Shown: positions 1-8,858, counted from the stretch's first letter. The stretch is DNA of 16,592 nucleotides from Porticoccus sp. (GCA_011049795.1 DRHD01000040.1:1-16592), one strand, 5' to 3'. Numbers and translations: made by a program. Notes: generated by a model from the sequence alone, not told the origin.

Positions 1-1497
1 CTCGCTGACAAGGCTAGGGGTGCAGAGTCGCAGTTACTCACACAATCCCGGATTAATACAGACCTACAGGAACGTTTGATGCGGACCCGTATGGTGCCAT
101 TCTCGAGAATCGTGCCTAGGTTGCGCCGTATGGTGCGTCAGGTCAGCGACGAACTGGGTAAAGACGTGGAATTGATCCTGGCCAATGTGGATGGTGAGAT
201 GGATCGCTCAGTGATGGAGCAAATGCTGCCGCCCTTGGAGCATATGATTAGGAATTCCATCGATCATGGGATTGAGTCTTCAGAAGAACGACTTGAGCTA
301 GGTAAACCGGAAGCGGGTGTCGTCTCCGTAGGGTTGATTCGTGAGGGTGGTGACATTCTCTTGCAGCTGTCAGATGACGGGCGTGGCCTCAATGTTGAGG
401 CAATTCGTCTGCGAGCCATAGAGCTAGGTTTGATGACGGAGGATAGCGAATTAGATCACCAAGAGGTGATCCAATTTATTTTTCAGTCAGGTTTTTCTAC
501 CTCACAAAAAGTGACTCATGTTTCAGGCCGTGGTATTGGCATGGATGTGGTCAATAGCCAAGTGCGGGAGCTTGGCGGCTCTGTGCAGATTACCACCAAA
601 AAAGGTGAGGGCTCACAGTTTACAGTGCGCCTGCCTTTTACGGTGTCGGTCAATCGAGCATTGATGATTGAAGTTGGGGAAGATTTGTTTGCTCTGCCGT
701 TGAATAGCGTGGATGGCGTTGTGCGGGTCAGTGCCATGGAGCTGGAGCATTACTACCGCTTTCCAGATGCACGACTTGAATATGCGGGGGGTAATTATGA
801 GGTGCGCTACCTCGGCAGTTTGTTAAGTGATGAGTTGACACCCAAGATCGATATGTCCACTGAATCTGCCCTGTTAGTACTGGTTCATTCAAAAACACGC
901 TCATACGCTGTTCAGGTAGATGGTTTGGCCGGTAGCAATGAGATAGTCGTGAAGAGTTTGGGTCCTCAGTTTAGCCGGGTTCCTGGTCTGTCAGGGGCCA
1001 CTCTTCTGGGTGATGGCCGTGTGGTCGTAATCCTTGATTTGCTCGCCCTGTTACGAGCACAGGCTACGGCCAGAGCTGGGGTTGAAGTACTTAATACGCA
1101 GGGAAGTTTGAAGCAGTCTGTGGCGTCGACAGTGATGGTGGTGGATGATTCTGTGACGGTGCGGAAAGTCACCGGCCGTTTTCTGGAGCGAGAAGGCTTC
1201 AATGTGATCACAGCGCGAGATGGGGTTGAAGCAATGAAATTGTTGCAAGACCAATTACCAGATCTGATATTGCTAGATATTGAGATGCCGCGCATGGACG
1301 GTTTTGAAGTGGCACGCCGGGTTAAGGGTAATGAAGAACTTAAAAAAATTCCAATCATTATGATTACCTCCAGAACAGGAGAAAAACACCGGGATCGAGC
1401 ACTTGCATTGGGTGTTGAGCAATACTTAGGTAAGCCTTATCAGGAAGAAACACTGCTCGAAGCCATTTCAGCGTTTATTGGCGTGACAGCGGAGTAA
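1..1497 (+). CDS. chpA: ChpA-like hybrid CheA histidine kinase, 3' part (N-terminus outside window)
   Basis: This is the C-terminal part of a CheA-type kinase/response regulator hybrid. The frame is open from base 1, so the gene begins upstream. The visible protein (498 residues) begins in the dimerisation/ATPase region with the RMVPFSRIVPRLRR segment typical of ChpA. It continues with an N box (HMIRNSIDHGIE, bases about 240-275), a G1 box (DDGRGL, about 373-390) and a G2 box (GRGIGMDVV, about 526-552). A CheW-like coupling domain follows (about 640-1050). The C-terminal receiver domain has the acidic pair DD at about 1144-1149, phospho-acceptor Asp at 1276-1278, Thr at 1366-1368 and Lys at 1432-1434. 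In Pseudomonas, ChpA autophosphorylates on multiple Hpt domains and controls twitching motility and cAMP; the Hpt domains would lie upstream. It ends 5 bases before the next gene, a CheW-like chpC, which supports ChpA over a flagellar CheA. Confidence 0.93.
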   Translation, partial: LADKARGAESQLLTQSRINTDLQERLMRTRMVPFSRIVPRLRRMVRQVSDELGKDVELILANVDGEMDRSVMEQMLPPLEHMIRNSIDHGIESSEERLELGKPEAGVVSVGLIREGGDILLQLSDDGRGLNVEAIRLRAIELGLMTEDSELDHQEVIQFIFQSGFSTSQKVTHVSGRGIGMDVVNSQVRELGGSVQITTKKGEGSQFTVRLPFTVSVNRALMIEVGEDLFALPLNSVDGVVRVSAMELEHYYRFPDARLEYAGGNYEVRYLGSLLSDELTPKIDMSTESALLVLVHSKTRSYAVQVDGLAGSNEIVVKSLGPQFSRVPGLSGATLLGDGRVVVILDLLALLRAQATARAGVEVLNTQGSLKQSVASTVMVVDDSVTVRKVTGRFLEREGFNVITARDGVEAMKLLQDQLPDLILLDIEMPRMDGFEVARRVKGNEELKKIPIIMITSRTGEKHRDRALALGVEQYLGKPYQEETLLEAISAFIGVTAE

Positions 1498-1502
1498 ACA
1501 TC

Positions 1503-1994
1503 ATGGGTGAATTGATGATGCAGCAAAAGAGTCAACAGGATGAGGTTGATAGCCTGTTTGTTCAGCTGAGTAGTGATTCTTTGTTGTTGCCTATGTCATC
1601 GGTAGCCGAGGTTATTCAGCATGTTGATTGTGAACCACAAGCTGATGCGCCGGCCTGGCTGCTAGGTTGGGTGGAATGGCGAAAGGAGCGTGTGCCATTT
1701 ATCTCATTTGAAGTACTTACTGGAGGGGATAGGCCGGGGGGTTCTGAGGTTTCGTTAGCCTTGGTGATGAATACTCTTAACCATTCCCAGAATTCTGCTA
1801 CTGGGTTTCCCTTTTATGCCATTCAAATACAGGATTTTCCTCATCTGGTGCGAATCTCTGAAGATGACCAGTTACAGGAAATTTCTGGAACCACGAAGAC
1901 TGCGCACACAACGATGAAGGTTGGATTTGATGAGAGGATAGCGCTTATTCCGGACCTGGAAAGCCTGGAAAAATACTTGTTGGAAAACCTCTAG
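1503..1994 (+). CDS. chpC: CheW-like chemotaxis coupling protein ChpC
   Basis: A 163-residue single-domain CheW-like protein. Features are the N-terminal strand pattern DSLFVQLSSDSLLLPMSSVAEV (about residues 15-37), a WLLGWVEWRKERVPFISFE segment (about 52-72) and the C-terminal ALIPDLESLEKYL. It is about the length of Pseudomonas ChpC. CheW-type proteins link chemoreceptors to the CheA kinase; ChpC is an accessory coupler of the pilus chemosensory system. It starts 5 bases after the chpA stop, with GGAG at 1491-1494 inside the end of chpA, 8 bases from the ATG at 1503. ATGs at 1515 and 1518 are possible alternatives but lie further from that site. It is very likely co-transcribed with chpA. 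The symbol rests on position and similarity by eye; a generic CheW-domain name is the safe fallback. Confidence 0.85.
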   Translation: MGELMMQQKSQQDEVDSLFVQLSSDSLLLPMSSVAEVIQHVDCEPQADAPAWLLGWVEWRKERVPFISFEVLTGGDRPGGSEVSLALVMNTLNHSQNSATGFPFYAIQIQDFPHLVRISEDDQLQEISGTTKTAHTTMKVGFDERIALIPDLESLEKYLLENL

Positions 1995-2069
1995 TCAGTC
2001 ACCACCGGTGTGGGCTCCTTCTTTGGGTAAGACCCATTGTCAGCACTAATAGTTTTTGAGGGTTAAGCA

Positions 2070-3770
2070 ATGTCCAAACAGAGCAAAAAGTCGGCTGTTC
2101 AGGAACAGGAGGAATTGTTAGCCAAAGCGATTGAGGCGACGGTAGCGTTGAACCCATTGGTCGGGGTCAGTACCGAGGAGCTGAAAGCATCGGTCAAAAA
2201 AACCATTAAGCAGGCTGTTACTCAGCCATCCAAAGTAGTACGCAACACCAAGTATTTTGCCAGCAAGGTAGCCGATATCCTCAAGGGTACGGACAAGTAT
2301 GAAGGCCGAAAGGGTGACCGACGTTTTGATGATCCGGCTTGGGAGAAAAATACACTTTGTCGTAAGTTAAAGCAGGCTTATTTTGCTTGGGATGAGTCCA
2401 TGGGGGAGCTTGTGGATGAGCTAGAGCTGGATGCGGTAGATGAGCGCCGAGCCAAGTTTGTTAAGGAGCTGATCACCACCTCCATGGCACCCACCAATTT
2501 CTTGCTTAGCAATCCTAAGGCGTTACGTCGTGCTGTAGAGACGAGGGGTGCCAGTTTACTGAAAGGGCTGCGCAACTTTGTGGATGATCAGAAAAATAAT
2601 AATGGGATGCCCTCCCAAGTGGATAAAAGCCAATTTGAGGTGGGTAAAAATTTAGCGGTTTCTGAGGGTGCGGTGGTGTTTCGCAATGAGCTACTGGAGT
2701 TGCTTCAGTACAAACCGCTCTCTGCCAAAGTCTATAAGCGGCCTCTGTTGGTTGTGCCGCCCCAAATCAACAAGTTTTATATCTATGATTTAACCCCGGA
2801 AAAGAGCTTCTTTCAGTTCTGTCTTCAGGAGGGTTTTCAGGTATTTGCCATCAGCTGGCGCAATCCGACAAAAGAGCATCGTCACTGGGGTATGGATCAA
2901 TACGTTGAGGCGGCGGCTGAAGCGGTGAAAGCTATCCTGAGTATTACTCGCAGCGAGGACCTAAACGTTGTGGGAGCCTGCGCTGGAGGGATCACCGCCT
3001 CCATTTTATCCTCTTATCTGCAACACGCTGAGACCCCGGTGGTGAATAGTCTGAGTCTGTCAGTGTGTATGCTCGATATGCATTCCGATGAGTTGGAGCT
3101 AGGAATTTACAGCTCACCTGCCACATTGCAGCTTGCCCGGTCTAAGTCACAGGAAAAAGGCATGCTCGAAGGGGCAGAATTAGCCAAGGTGTTCAGTTGG
3201 ATGCGTCCCAATGATCTGGTATGGAATTATCATGTTAACAACTACCTGATGGGAGAGGCTCCGCCTGCCTTTGACCTCCTTTATTGGAACAGTGACTCAA
3301 CAAATCTTCCTGCTCAATTACACAGTGATTTCCTGGATATATACGAGAATAACCCTTTAGCCAATAGTGGTATGACAGTGCTGGGATCAGAGATCGACTT
3401 GACGGTGCTGGATTGTGATAAATATATTACTGCGGGTCTTACTGACCATATTACACCCTGGAAAGTTTGCTATAAGACAACACAGTTTATCGGTGGCGAT
3501 ATCAAGTTTGTACTGAGTTCCAGTGGCCACATTCAAAGTTTAGTGAATCCGCCAACCAACAAGAAGGCCAAGTATTTTTGTAACGAGGATTTGACCGCCT
3601 CTGCAGAGGACTGGTTGGTAGGTGCTGAGCAGTGCTCAGGCTCCTGGTGGAATGACTGGGCTGCCTGGCTGTCGGAACGCTCTGGTGGAAAGAAAGTCGC
3701 ACCGAAGTCACTGGGTTGTCGAGGTTTAAAGCCGCAGGAAGCCGCCCCCGGCACCTATGTTTATGGTTAG
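2070..3770 (+). CDS. phaC: Class II poly(3-hydroxyalkanoate) synthase
   Basis: This enzyme polymerises (R)-3-hydroxyacyl-CoA into storage polyester at the surface of cytoplasmic granules. The 566-residue length fits class II (medium-chain-length) synthases of Pseudomonas, and long stretches match that class: RRFDDPAW near 84-91, MAPTNFLLSNP near 139-149, GMPSQVDKSQFEVGKNLAVSEGA-type region near 179-201, RPLLVVPPQINKFY near 224-237. The catalytic triad is readable: Cys304 in the lipase-like box GACAGG (302-307), Asp459 in TDHITPW and His487 in SSGHIQS. The ending APGTYVYG resembles Pseudomonas PhaC C-termini. GAGG at 2058-2061 sets the ATG at 2070. It stands alone: no phaZ, phaC2, phaD or phasin genes adjoin, unlike the Pseudomonas pha cluster. 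A MaoC-type hydratase follows 132 bases downstream. Confidence 0.95.
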   Translation: MSKQSKKSAVQEQEELLAKAIEATVALNPLVGVSTEELKASVKKTIKQAVTQPSKVVRNTKYFASKVADILKGTDKYEGRKGDRRFDDPAWEKNTLCRKLKQAYFAWDESMGELVDELELDAVDERRAKFVKELITTSMAPTNFLLSNPKALRRAVETRGASLLKGLRNFVDDQKNNNGMPSQVDKSQFEVGKNLAVSEGAVVFRNELLELLQYKPLSAKVYKRPLLVVPPQINKFYIYDLTPEKSFFQFCLQEGFQVFAISWRNPTKEHRHWGMDQYVEAAAEAVKAILSITRSEDLNVVGACAGGITASILSSYLQHAETPVVNSLSLSVCMLDMHSDELELGIYSSPATLQLARSKSQEKGMLEGAELAKVFSWMRPNDLVWNYHVNNYLMGEAPPAFDLLYWNSDSTNLPAQLHSDFLDIYENNPLANSGMTVLGSEIDLTVLDCDKYITAGLTDHITPWKVCYKTTQFIGGDIKFVLSSSGHIQSLVNPPTNKKAKYFCNEDLTASAEDWLVGAEQCSGSWWNDWAAWLSERSGGKKVAPKSLGCRGLKPQEAAPGTYVYG

Positions 3771-3805
3771 GGTTTACGGTTAATGTTCATGTTGATGAAT
3801 ACAGT

Positions 3806-3835
3806 GTGACACGGGTGTCGTTAGGTGGGAATAAT
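3806..3835 (+). promoter_or_regulatory. Candidate sigma70 promoter upstream of the MaoC hydratase gene
   Basis: GTGACA (3806-3811) and AATAAT (3830-3835) each match the -35 and -10 consensus at five of six bases, with an 18-base spacer. A short inverted repeat, GACAC-GG-GTGTC, overlaps the -35 element. This would give a leader of about 60 bases before the ATG at 3903 and suggests the gene can be transcribed separately from phaC. No T-tailed terminator was seen after phaC, so read-through is also possible. Prediction by eye only. Confidence 0.35.
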
Positions 3836-3902
3836 GAGTGCCTAGCGAGGGTCCATTCTCAATAAATAACATGGGCTCAAACTCACTTTTGAAGAGGTAG
3901 TC

Positions 3903-4319
3903 ATGAGCGAACAACTTTGTGGTCAATCTGACTGGCTTACTATTAATCAGGACCAGATTAATCAATTTGCAGATGTCACCCAAGACCATCAGTACCTTCA
4001 TGTTGATCCCGAGCGGGCTGCTAAAACGCCTCTAGGTGGCACTATTGCCCATGGGTTTTTGTACCTTTCACTCCTTCCCCACCTAATGCTGGATGAACTG
4101 CTCAATCAGATTGGTCAGGTAACCATTCTAAATTATGGTATGAACCGACTACGCTTCATTGCGCCTGTCCATGAGGGAAGCAGTGTTCGACTCAATTGGA
4201 AAGTGCTTTCAGATGAGGCTAAAGGTGACGGAAGACTACTGACGGTTGAAGCCATTATGGATATTCAGGGCGGCAACAAGCCGGCAATGATGGGTGAATG
4301 GCTGCTCTATATCACCTGA
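3903..4319 (+). CDS. MaoC-fold acyl dehydratase, probable (R)-specific enoyl-CoA hydratase (PhaJ/NodN-like)
   Basis: A 138-residue single hot-dog-fold protein. It carries the hydratase 2 motif region: FADVTQDHQYLHVDPERA at about residues 22-39, with the probable catalytic pair Asp28 and His33, followed by GGTIAHGFLYLSLLP (45-59). Members of this family hydrate trans-2-enoyl-CoA to (R)-3-hydroxyacyl-CoA; the NodN and Rv0130-like branch has the same motif. Placed downstream of a class II PHA synthase, it could feed beta-oxidation intermediates into polymer synthesis, as PhaJ does; that role is inferred from context. The substrate chain length cannot be read here. GAAGAGG at 3891-3897 precedes the ATG by 5 bases. 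The gene ends 31 bases before a convergent AraC-type regulator. Confidence 0.85.
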   Translation: MSEQLCGQSDWLTINQDQINQFADVTQDHQYLHVDPERAAKTPLGGTIAHGFLYLSLLPHLMLDELLNQIGQVTILNYGMNRLRFIAPVHEGSSVRLNWKVLSDEAKGDGRLLTVEAIMDIQGGNKPAMMGEWLLYIT

Positions 4320-4350
4320 TGGAAAGGATTTCCTGACTTCCTGTATTTCA

Positions 4351-5367
4351 TCAATGGGTACTAAATAGCTTGGCTCTCACCGTCTCGCGGTATTTTGTTG
4401 GCGAGGCCCCGAAGTGTTGATTAAATATTTTGCTGAAAGACGCAGCGCCCTGATAACCACAGTGGGCTGATATTTCAGATACTGATAGGTTAGATTTTTG
4501 GAGTAACTCCCGAGCATTGCTCAAGCGAATTTTCTGTAAATACTGTAACGGTGTTTTCCCCAGTGCACTTTTAAAGCGCCGATCAAAGGTGCGCATACTA
4601 AAACCAAATTGTGTTGCCACATCAGCAATTTTCACTGGCTTGCTGAAATTATCTTCAAACCAAATCTGTGCTTGCACAACTTGTTCATCCGGGTGGTGTT
4701 GTACGTCATCAGAAAAATAACTAGTGGGTTTAAAAGAGCTACGAATTTCATGGAAAAAATTCCTCTCTACCTGGGTGGCAGCTTGGCGGTTATAGAGGCG
4801 TGAGACAAGGTGCACCATCAGCTCAGCCATGGCGTTGACACTAGCGGCGCAATAGAGATTTCCTGCCTGAGTAACAAAGTACTGCCGCTTAAGCTCAACC
4901 TGCGGATAGTCCTTTTGGAAGCGATCAAAGTAATGCCAATGGGTGGTGGCAGGTTGATTATCCAGTAACCCTGCTTCGGCCAGAAAGCAGACACCAGTAC
5001 CAACGGCAATCACAGTTGCACCTAATTCCACCTGTTGTTTCAGCCAGGGAATATAGTCGCGGTATTTACTGAGTGCAGGACGCGGATTTCGCCACAGTGC
5101 AGGTAGGCTGATGATGTCGCACGGCTCCGTATCAGCAATGGTGGCTGAGGGGACAATATTAAAACCGGATGGAGAGACTACGGGTTGATGATCAATGGAT
5201 AGGGTCACCGCTTCAATTCGTCGAGCGTTTGGATCGCGGACACGTGCTGAGGCTTGTGCAGTGCGAAGCATTTCCACCGGTAGGGTGGCGCTGGTACCTA
5301 GAAAATTATCATAAAGCAGCGTGCCGATACGCAGTATAGATGCGTTTGAAGGTGATTTTTTGGCCAT
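4351..5367 (-). CDS. AraC-family transcriptional regulator with N-terminal GATase1/DJ-1-like domain (GlxA/CdhR type)
   Basis: A 338-residue regulator. Residues about 12-190 form a DJ-1/PfpI-like glutamine-amidotransferase-fold sensor domain, recognised by the GTGVCFLAEAGLLDNQPATTHWHYFDRF-type region near 123-150. Residues about 230-335 form an AraC DNA-binding domain with two helix-turn-helix units (about 247-270 and 296-320) and the family ending FNQHFGASPTKYR. In this family the sensor domain is usually non-enzymatic; many members have Cys-Thr-Gly at the elbow, whereas this one reads Gly-Thr-Gly with a Cys two residues later (Cys127). It is transcribed divergently from fabY with an 89-base gap containing an inverted repeat 6 bases from its start codon, suggesting autoregulation. 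The ligand is unknown. It could control fabY, the upstream PHA genes, or neither. Confidence 0.9.
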   Translation of the reverse strand: MAKKSPSNASILRIGTLLYDNFLGTSATLPVEMLRTAQASARVRDPNARRIEAVTLSIDHQPVVSPSGFNIVPSATIADTEPCDIISLPALWRNPRPALSKYRDYIPWLKQQVELGATVIAVGTGVCFLAEAGLLDNQPATTHWHYFDRFQKDYPQVELKRQYFVTQAGNLYCAASVNAMAELMVHLVSRLYNRQAATQVERNFFHEIRSSFKPTSYFSDDVQHHPDEQVVQAQIWFEDNFSKPVKIADVATQFGFSMRTFDRRFKSALGKTPLQYLQKIRLSNARELLQKSNLSVSEISAHCGYQGAASFSKIFNQHFGASPTKYRETVRAKLFSTH

Positions 5368-5373
5368 AATGGA

Positions 5374-5396
5374 TAAGACTATGTCTTAATTAGACA
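5374..5396. promoter_or_regulatory. Inverted repeat, candidate operator between the AraC-type regulator and fabY
   Basis: TAAGAC (5374-5379) and GTCTTA (5383-5388) form a perfect 6+3+6 inverted repeat, followed by a third related half-site, TTAGAC (5390-5395). It starts 6 bases from the regulator's ATG and about 60 bases before fabY, a usual place for an autoregulatory site. TAGACA at 5391-5396 also resembles a -35 element for fabY, but I found no matching -10 at good spacing. Which protein binds is inference. Confidence 0.4.
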
Positions 5397-5456
5397 AAAA
5401 TCAATGAGGTATGCCTGATAGACTGCTGGGTATTCATAGAGAAGGATGCCGTATCA

Positions 5457-7358
5457 ATGCAAGCATTGCCTGTTATCGTCGGTTTTGGAGGTTACAACGC
5501 CGCAGGCCGAAGTTCATCTCATCAGGCCTTTCGACGGATCGTACTTGAGTCACTGCCAAAGGCCGAGCAGCAGCAGACCATCGTTGGCTTGGCTTGCCTA
5601 ATGACATTAGTGTCATGGGATGGCGAGTGTTACCGCGATGTTGATAACAGGGCACTCAATGCAGAGCAAGTGGCCGATATATTTGGTGATCGGGTTCTCG
5701 AAGGCACCTTAATTCGTCGCCTGGAAGACTCATTATTTGATCCAACAAAAATCTATGGCCACAAACGTGTTCACCTTGAGGCGATAAATGGTGACGGCAT
5801 CACCTTCAAGCTGAGTAAGCGTGAGTTGCCCTCATCGATTCCTGAACATTGGGATGTAAAGCCTCTGGACGAAGGCTTTTTTGAAATCCATATTCATGGT
5901 GCTGGTGAATTCCTGGTGCCCACTTATTCTGAGCAGGAAGCCAAGTCAGCAGGGCAGCTACCTTCCGGGTTTGACCCCGCGGCACAATACAACTCCCGTT
6001 TTCACCCCCGAGGCTTACAGTTGGCATTATTAGGTGCCAGTGATGCATTGTCTTCTGTGGGTATCCCCTGGGAGACTATCGCTGCCAGTGTTCGGCCCGA
6101 TGAAGTGGGCGTGTATGGCACCAGTATCATGGGCCAGGTGACGAAAGACGGACTGGGTGGGTTGCTACAGGCAAGATTGAAGGGTGAGAGAACAACCTCG
6201 AAACAGTATGCCATGTCCCTAAATTCCATGCCGGCAGATTTCATCAATGCCTATGTGTTGGGAAGTGTAGGTCATACCGCAGCGATTACCGGGGCTTGTG
6301 CTTCGTTCCTTTATGTCTTGCAGGCTGCAATCCAGGATATTCGCAGTGGTCGCCGGAGAGTGGCGATTGTTGGGAGTGCAGAGGCAGGCCTGACACCAGA
6401 AATCATGGAAGGGTTTACCAATATGGGTGCACTGGGCACCGACATAAATCTTTGTAAGCTGGATGGCACGGAAGTGCCTGATTGGCGACGAGCCAGCAGG
6501 CCATTTGGTGAAAACTGTGGCTTCACCATTGGTGAGGGTGCCCAATATACGGTTCTTATGGATGATGCTCTGGCTATGGAGCTAGGTGCTGATATCCACG
6601 GTGCTGTGCCTGACGTGTTTATCAATGCTGATGGCATTAAAAAATCCATATCAGCACCTGGTGCCGGAAATTATGTTTCCTTTGCCAAGGCGGTGGCATC
6701 TGCGATGGCTGTTGTGGGTGAAGAGGCTGTTCGGCAACATAGCTTTATTCATGCCCACGGTTCCAGTACTCCAGCAAATAGGGTGACAGAATCCGAAATT
6801 TTTGATCGCGTGGCTGAGGCTTTTGATATTAATGATTGGCCTGTCACGGCGGCAAAAGCGTACGTTGGACACTCTCTGGCTGGTGCCAGCGGTGACCAGT
6901 TGATCTTTACTTTAGGTACCTTCAAGTACGATCTCATTCCGGGCATTAAAACGGTGGATAAAATTGCTGAGGATGTGGCTCAGAAGAATATGCTTTTTCC
7001 ATTACAGGACTTGGATGTCAGTGATCGAAAAATGGATGTGGCATTTATTAACTCCAAGGGCTTTGGTGGAAATAATGCGACGGCAGTGGTGTTGTCTCCT
7101 GCCAAAGTAGAGGCGATGTTATCGGGCCGTTATGGTGAGGCCATGGCGGATTATCGGCAGCGCCGTGAGCAAACCCGTCAGGCAGCAGCAGACTACGCTA
7201 ATCGTTCAGATAAAGGTGAAGTTGATGTCATCTATCGCTTTGGTGAGCAAATGATTGATGAAAGCGATATCCAGCTTTCCCCTGACGGGATACATGTGCC
7301 GGGCTATGAGCGCGATGTCGTGTTTGAAAAATCGAATCCATGGGAAGATATGAGCTGA
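5457..7358 (+). CDS. fabY: Beta-ketoacyl-ACP synthase FabY (fatty acid synthesis initiation)
   Basis: FabY condenses acetyl-CoA with malonyl-ACP to start type II fatty acid synthesis, the role of FabH in other bacteria. The 633-residue length and the opening LPVIVGFGGYNAAGRSS match Pseudomonas aeruginosa FabY as I recall it; FabB/FabF enzymes are about 400-410 residues. The thiolase-fold catalytic residues are readable: Cys281 in TGACASF, His434 in HAHGSSTPANRVTE and His472 in KAYVGHSLAGASG, followed by the glycine-rich NSKGFGGNNA (about 543-552). The extra N-terminal part (about 1-180) and a C-terminal tail (about 575-633) distinguish the family. AAGGA at 5442-5446 lies 10 bases from the ATG at 5457. 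The gene is monocistronic by layout: a divergent regulator lies upstream and a convergent ubiD follows 30 bases downstream. FabY versus another long ketosynthase is the only real doubt. Confidence 0.92.
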   Translation: MQALPVIVGFGGYNAAGRSSSHQAFRRIVLESLPKAEQQQTIVGLACLMTLVSWDGECYRDVDNRALNAEQVADIFGDRVLEGTLIRRLEDSLFDPTKIYGHKRVHLEAINGDGITFKLSKRELPSSIPEHWDVKPLDEGFFEIHIHGAGEFLVPTYSEQEAKSAGQLPSGFDPAAQYNSRFHPRGLQLALLGASDALSSVGIPWETIAASVRPDEVGVYGTSIMGQVTKDGLGGLLQARLKGERTTSKQYAMSLNSMPADFINAYVLGSVGHTAAITGACASFLYVLQAAIQDIRSGRRRVAIVGSAEAGLTPEIMEGFTNMGALGTDINLCKLDGTEVPDWRRASRPFGENCGFTIGEGAQYTVLMDDALAMELGADIHGAVPDVFINADGIKKSISAPGAGNYVSFAKAVASAMAVVGEEAVRQHSFIHAHGSSTPANRVTESEIFDRVAEAFDINDWPVTAAKAYVGHSLAGASGDQLIFTLGTFKYDLIPGIKTVDKIAEDVAQKNMLFPLQDLDVSDRKMDVAFINSKGFGGNNATAVVLSPAKVEAMLSGRYGEAMADYRQRREQTRQAAADYANRSDKGEVDVIYRFGEQMIDESDIQLSPDGIHVPGYERDVVFEKSNPWEDMS

Positions 7359-7388
7359 ATGATCTGATCTTGTGGTGACGATGCATTG

Positions 7389-8858
7389 CTAGAGATCAAT
7401 CCCTAGAGATTCCCATATATCGTCTATCTTTTCTTTTACCACCGTATCCATCTCGATAGGCTTACCCCATTCTCGATTGGTTTCACCGGGAAATTTATTG
7501 GTGGCATCAAAGCCTATTTTTGACCCCAGGCCTGAAACGGGTGAGGCGAAATCCAGAGAGTCGATGGGGGTGTTATCGATTATCACTGTGTCTCGACGTG
7601 GATCCATGCGAGTGGTCATGGCCCAGATCACATCATTCCAATCCCTGGCATTAATATCGTCATCAGTGACAATCACAAACTTGGTGTACATAAACTGTCG
7701 GAGGAATGACCACACCCCCATCATTACCCGCTTGGCATGACCTGGATATTGTTTCTTCATGGTGACCACCGCTATGCGGTAAGAGCAGCCTTCCGGGGGC
7801 AGATAAAAATCTACAATTTCCGGAAACTGCTTTTGCAAAATAGGTACAAATACTTCGTTCAGTGCCACACCCAAAATAGCGGGCTCATCCGGTGGTCTGC
7901 CGGTATAGGTACTGTGATAAATAGGGTCTTTGCGGTGAGTGATGCGCTCCACGGTAAATACCGGGAACTGATCCACTTCATTATAGTAGCCGGTGTGGTC
8001 CCCAAAGGGCCCTTCATCGGCCATCTCATCCGGGTAAATAAAGCCTTCCAGAATAAACTCGGCTCTGGCAGGTACCTGTAAATCACTCCCCAGGCAATTC
8101 ACTACTTCAGTTTTCTCTCCACGCAACAGTCCGGCAAAAGCATATTCTGACAGACTGTCGGGAACAGGTGTCACTGCACCCAAAATAGTCGCCGGGTCTG
8201 CACCCAATGCCACGGCAATGGGGAAGGGTTCGCCGGGGTGAGCCAATTGCCAGTCACGAAAATCCAGCGCACCGCCACGGTGGGAAAGCCAGCGCATAAT
8301 CAGTTTGTTTTTACCGATCACTTGTTGGCGATAGATACCCAGATTCTGGCGTTCTTTTTCTGGACCACGGGTAATCACCAGCGGCCAGGTAATCAGCGGC
8401 CCTGCATCACCGGGCCAGCAGGTTTGGATAGGCAGCTTGCCCAGATCCACATTATCGCCTTCAATGATGATGGTCTGACAAGGGGCTTTTTTGACCACCT
8501 TGACTGGCATATTCAAAATGGGTTTAAACTGGTGGCGCTTTTCCCATAGGTCTTTGATGCCCTTGGGAGGCTCAGGTTCTTTTAGAAAAGCTAGGAGCTC
8601 GCCCACTTCGCGCATGGCCGATAGGCTTTCTTGTCCCATGCCCATAGCAACCCGTTCTGGTGTACCAAATAGATTGCCCAGTACCGGAATATCAAATCCC
8701 TTGGGGTTTTCAAACAATAGTGCAGGGCCACCGGCCCGAAGGGTCCGATCACAGATTTCTGTCATTTCCAGATTAGGGTCAACCTCAGCCGTGATGCGCT
8801 TTAATTCGCCACGTTGTTCTAGGAAATCGATGAATTCTCGCAAATCAGAATGCTTCAT
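7389..8858 (-). CDS. ubiD: 4-hydroxy-3-polyprenylbenzoate decarboxylase UbiD
   Basis: UbiD removes the carboxyl group from 4-hydroxy-3-octaprenylbenzoate in ubiquinone synthesis, using prenylated FMN made by UbiX. The 489-residue protein follows E. coli UbiD almost end to end. Markers are [17 protein letters not shown] (about 38-54), [16 protein letters not shown] (about 62-77), the cofactor/active-site region [10 protein letters not shown] and [15 protein letters not shown] (about 170-196), [15 protein letters not shown] with its acidic residues (about 282-296) and [16 protein letters not shown]. The frame is open a further 37 codons upstream, to a possible start at 8969, but that segment has no family character. 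The ATG at 8858 gives [22 protein letters not shown], the normal family start. No strong ribosome-binding site precedes it. It is convergent with fabY and divergent from the ion-channel gene. Confidence 0.95.
   Translation of the reverse strand: MKHSDLREFIDFLEQRGELKRITAEVDPNLEMTEICDRTLRAGGPALLFENPKGFDIPVLGNLFGTPERVAMGMGQESLSAMREVGELLAFLKEPEPPKGIKDLWEKRHQFKPILNMPVKVVKKAPCQTIIIEGDNVDLGKLPIQTCWPGDAGPLITWPLVITRGPEKERQNLGIYRQQVIGKNKLIMRWLSHRGGALDFRDWQLAHPGEPFPIAVALGADPATILGAVTPVPDSLSEYAFAGLLRGEKTEVVNCLGSDLQVPARAEFILEGFIYPDEMADEGPFGDHTGYYNEVDQFPVFTVERITHRKDPIYHSTYTGRPPDEPAILGVALNEVFVPILQKQFPEIVDFYLPPEGCSYRIAVVTMKKQYPGHAKRVMMGVWSFLRQFMYTKFVIVTDDDINARDWNDVIWAMTTRMDPRRDTVIIDNTPIDSLDFASPVSGLGSKIGFDATNKFPGETNREWGKPIEMDTVVKEKIDDIWESLGIDL

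Noticed and set aside
1995..2069. TGGG-TAAGA-CCCA hairpin after chpC as a terminator
   Set aside because: The stem is only four pairs with no T tract; transcription from chp genes into phaC cannot be excluded or shown.
4351..5367. AraC-type regulator as chpD of the Chp cluster
   Set aside because: ChpD is also AraC-family, but this gene is on the other strand, over 2 kb from chpC, and has a GATase1-like sensor domain; the domain layout fits GlxA/CdhR-type regulators instead.
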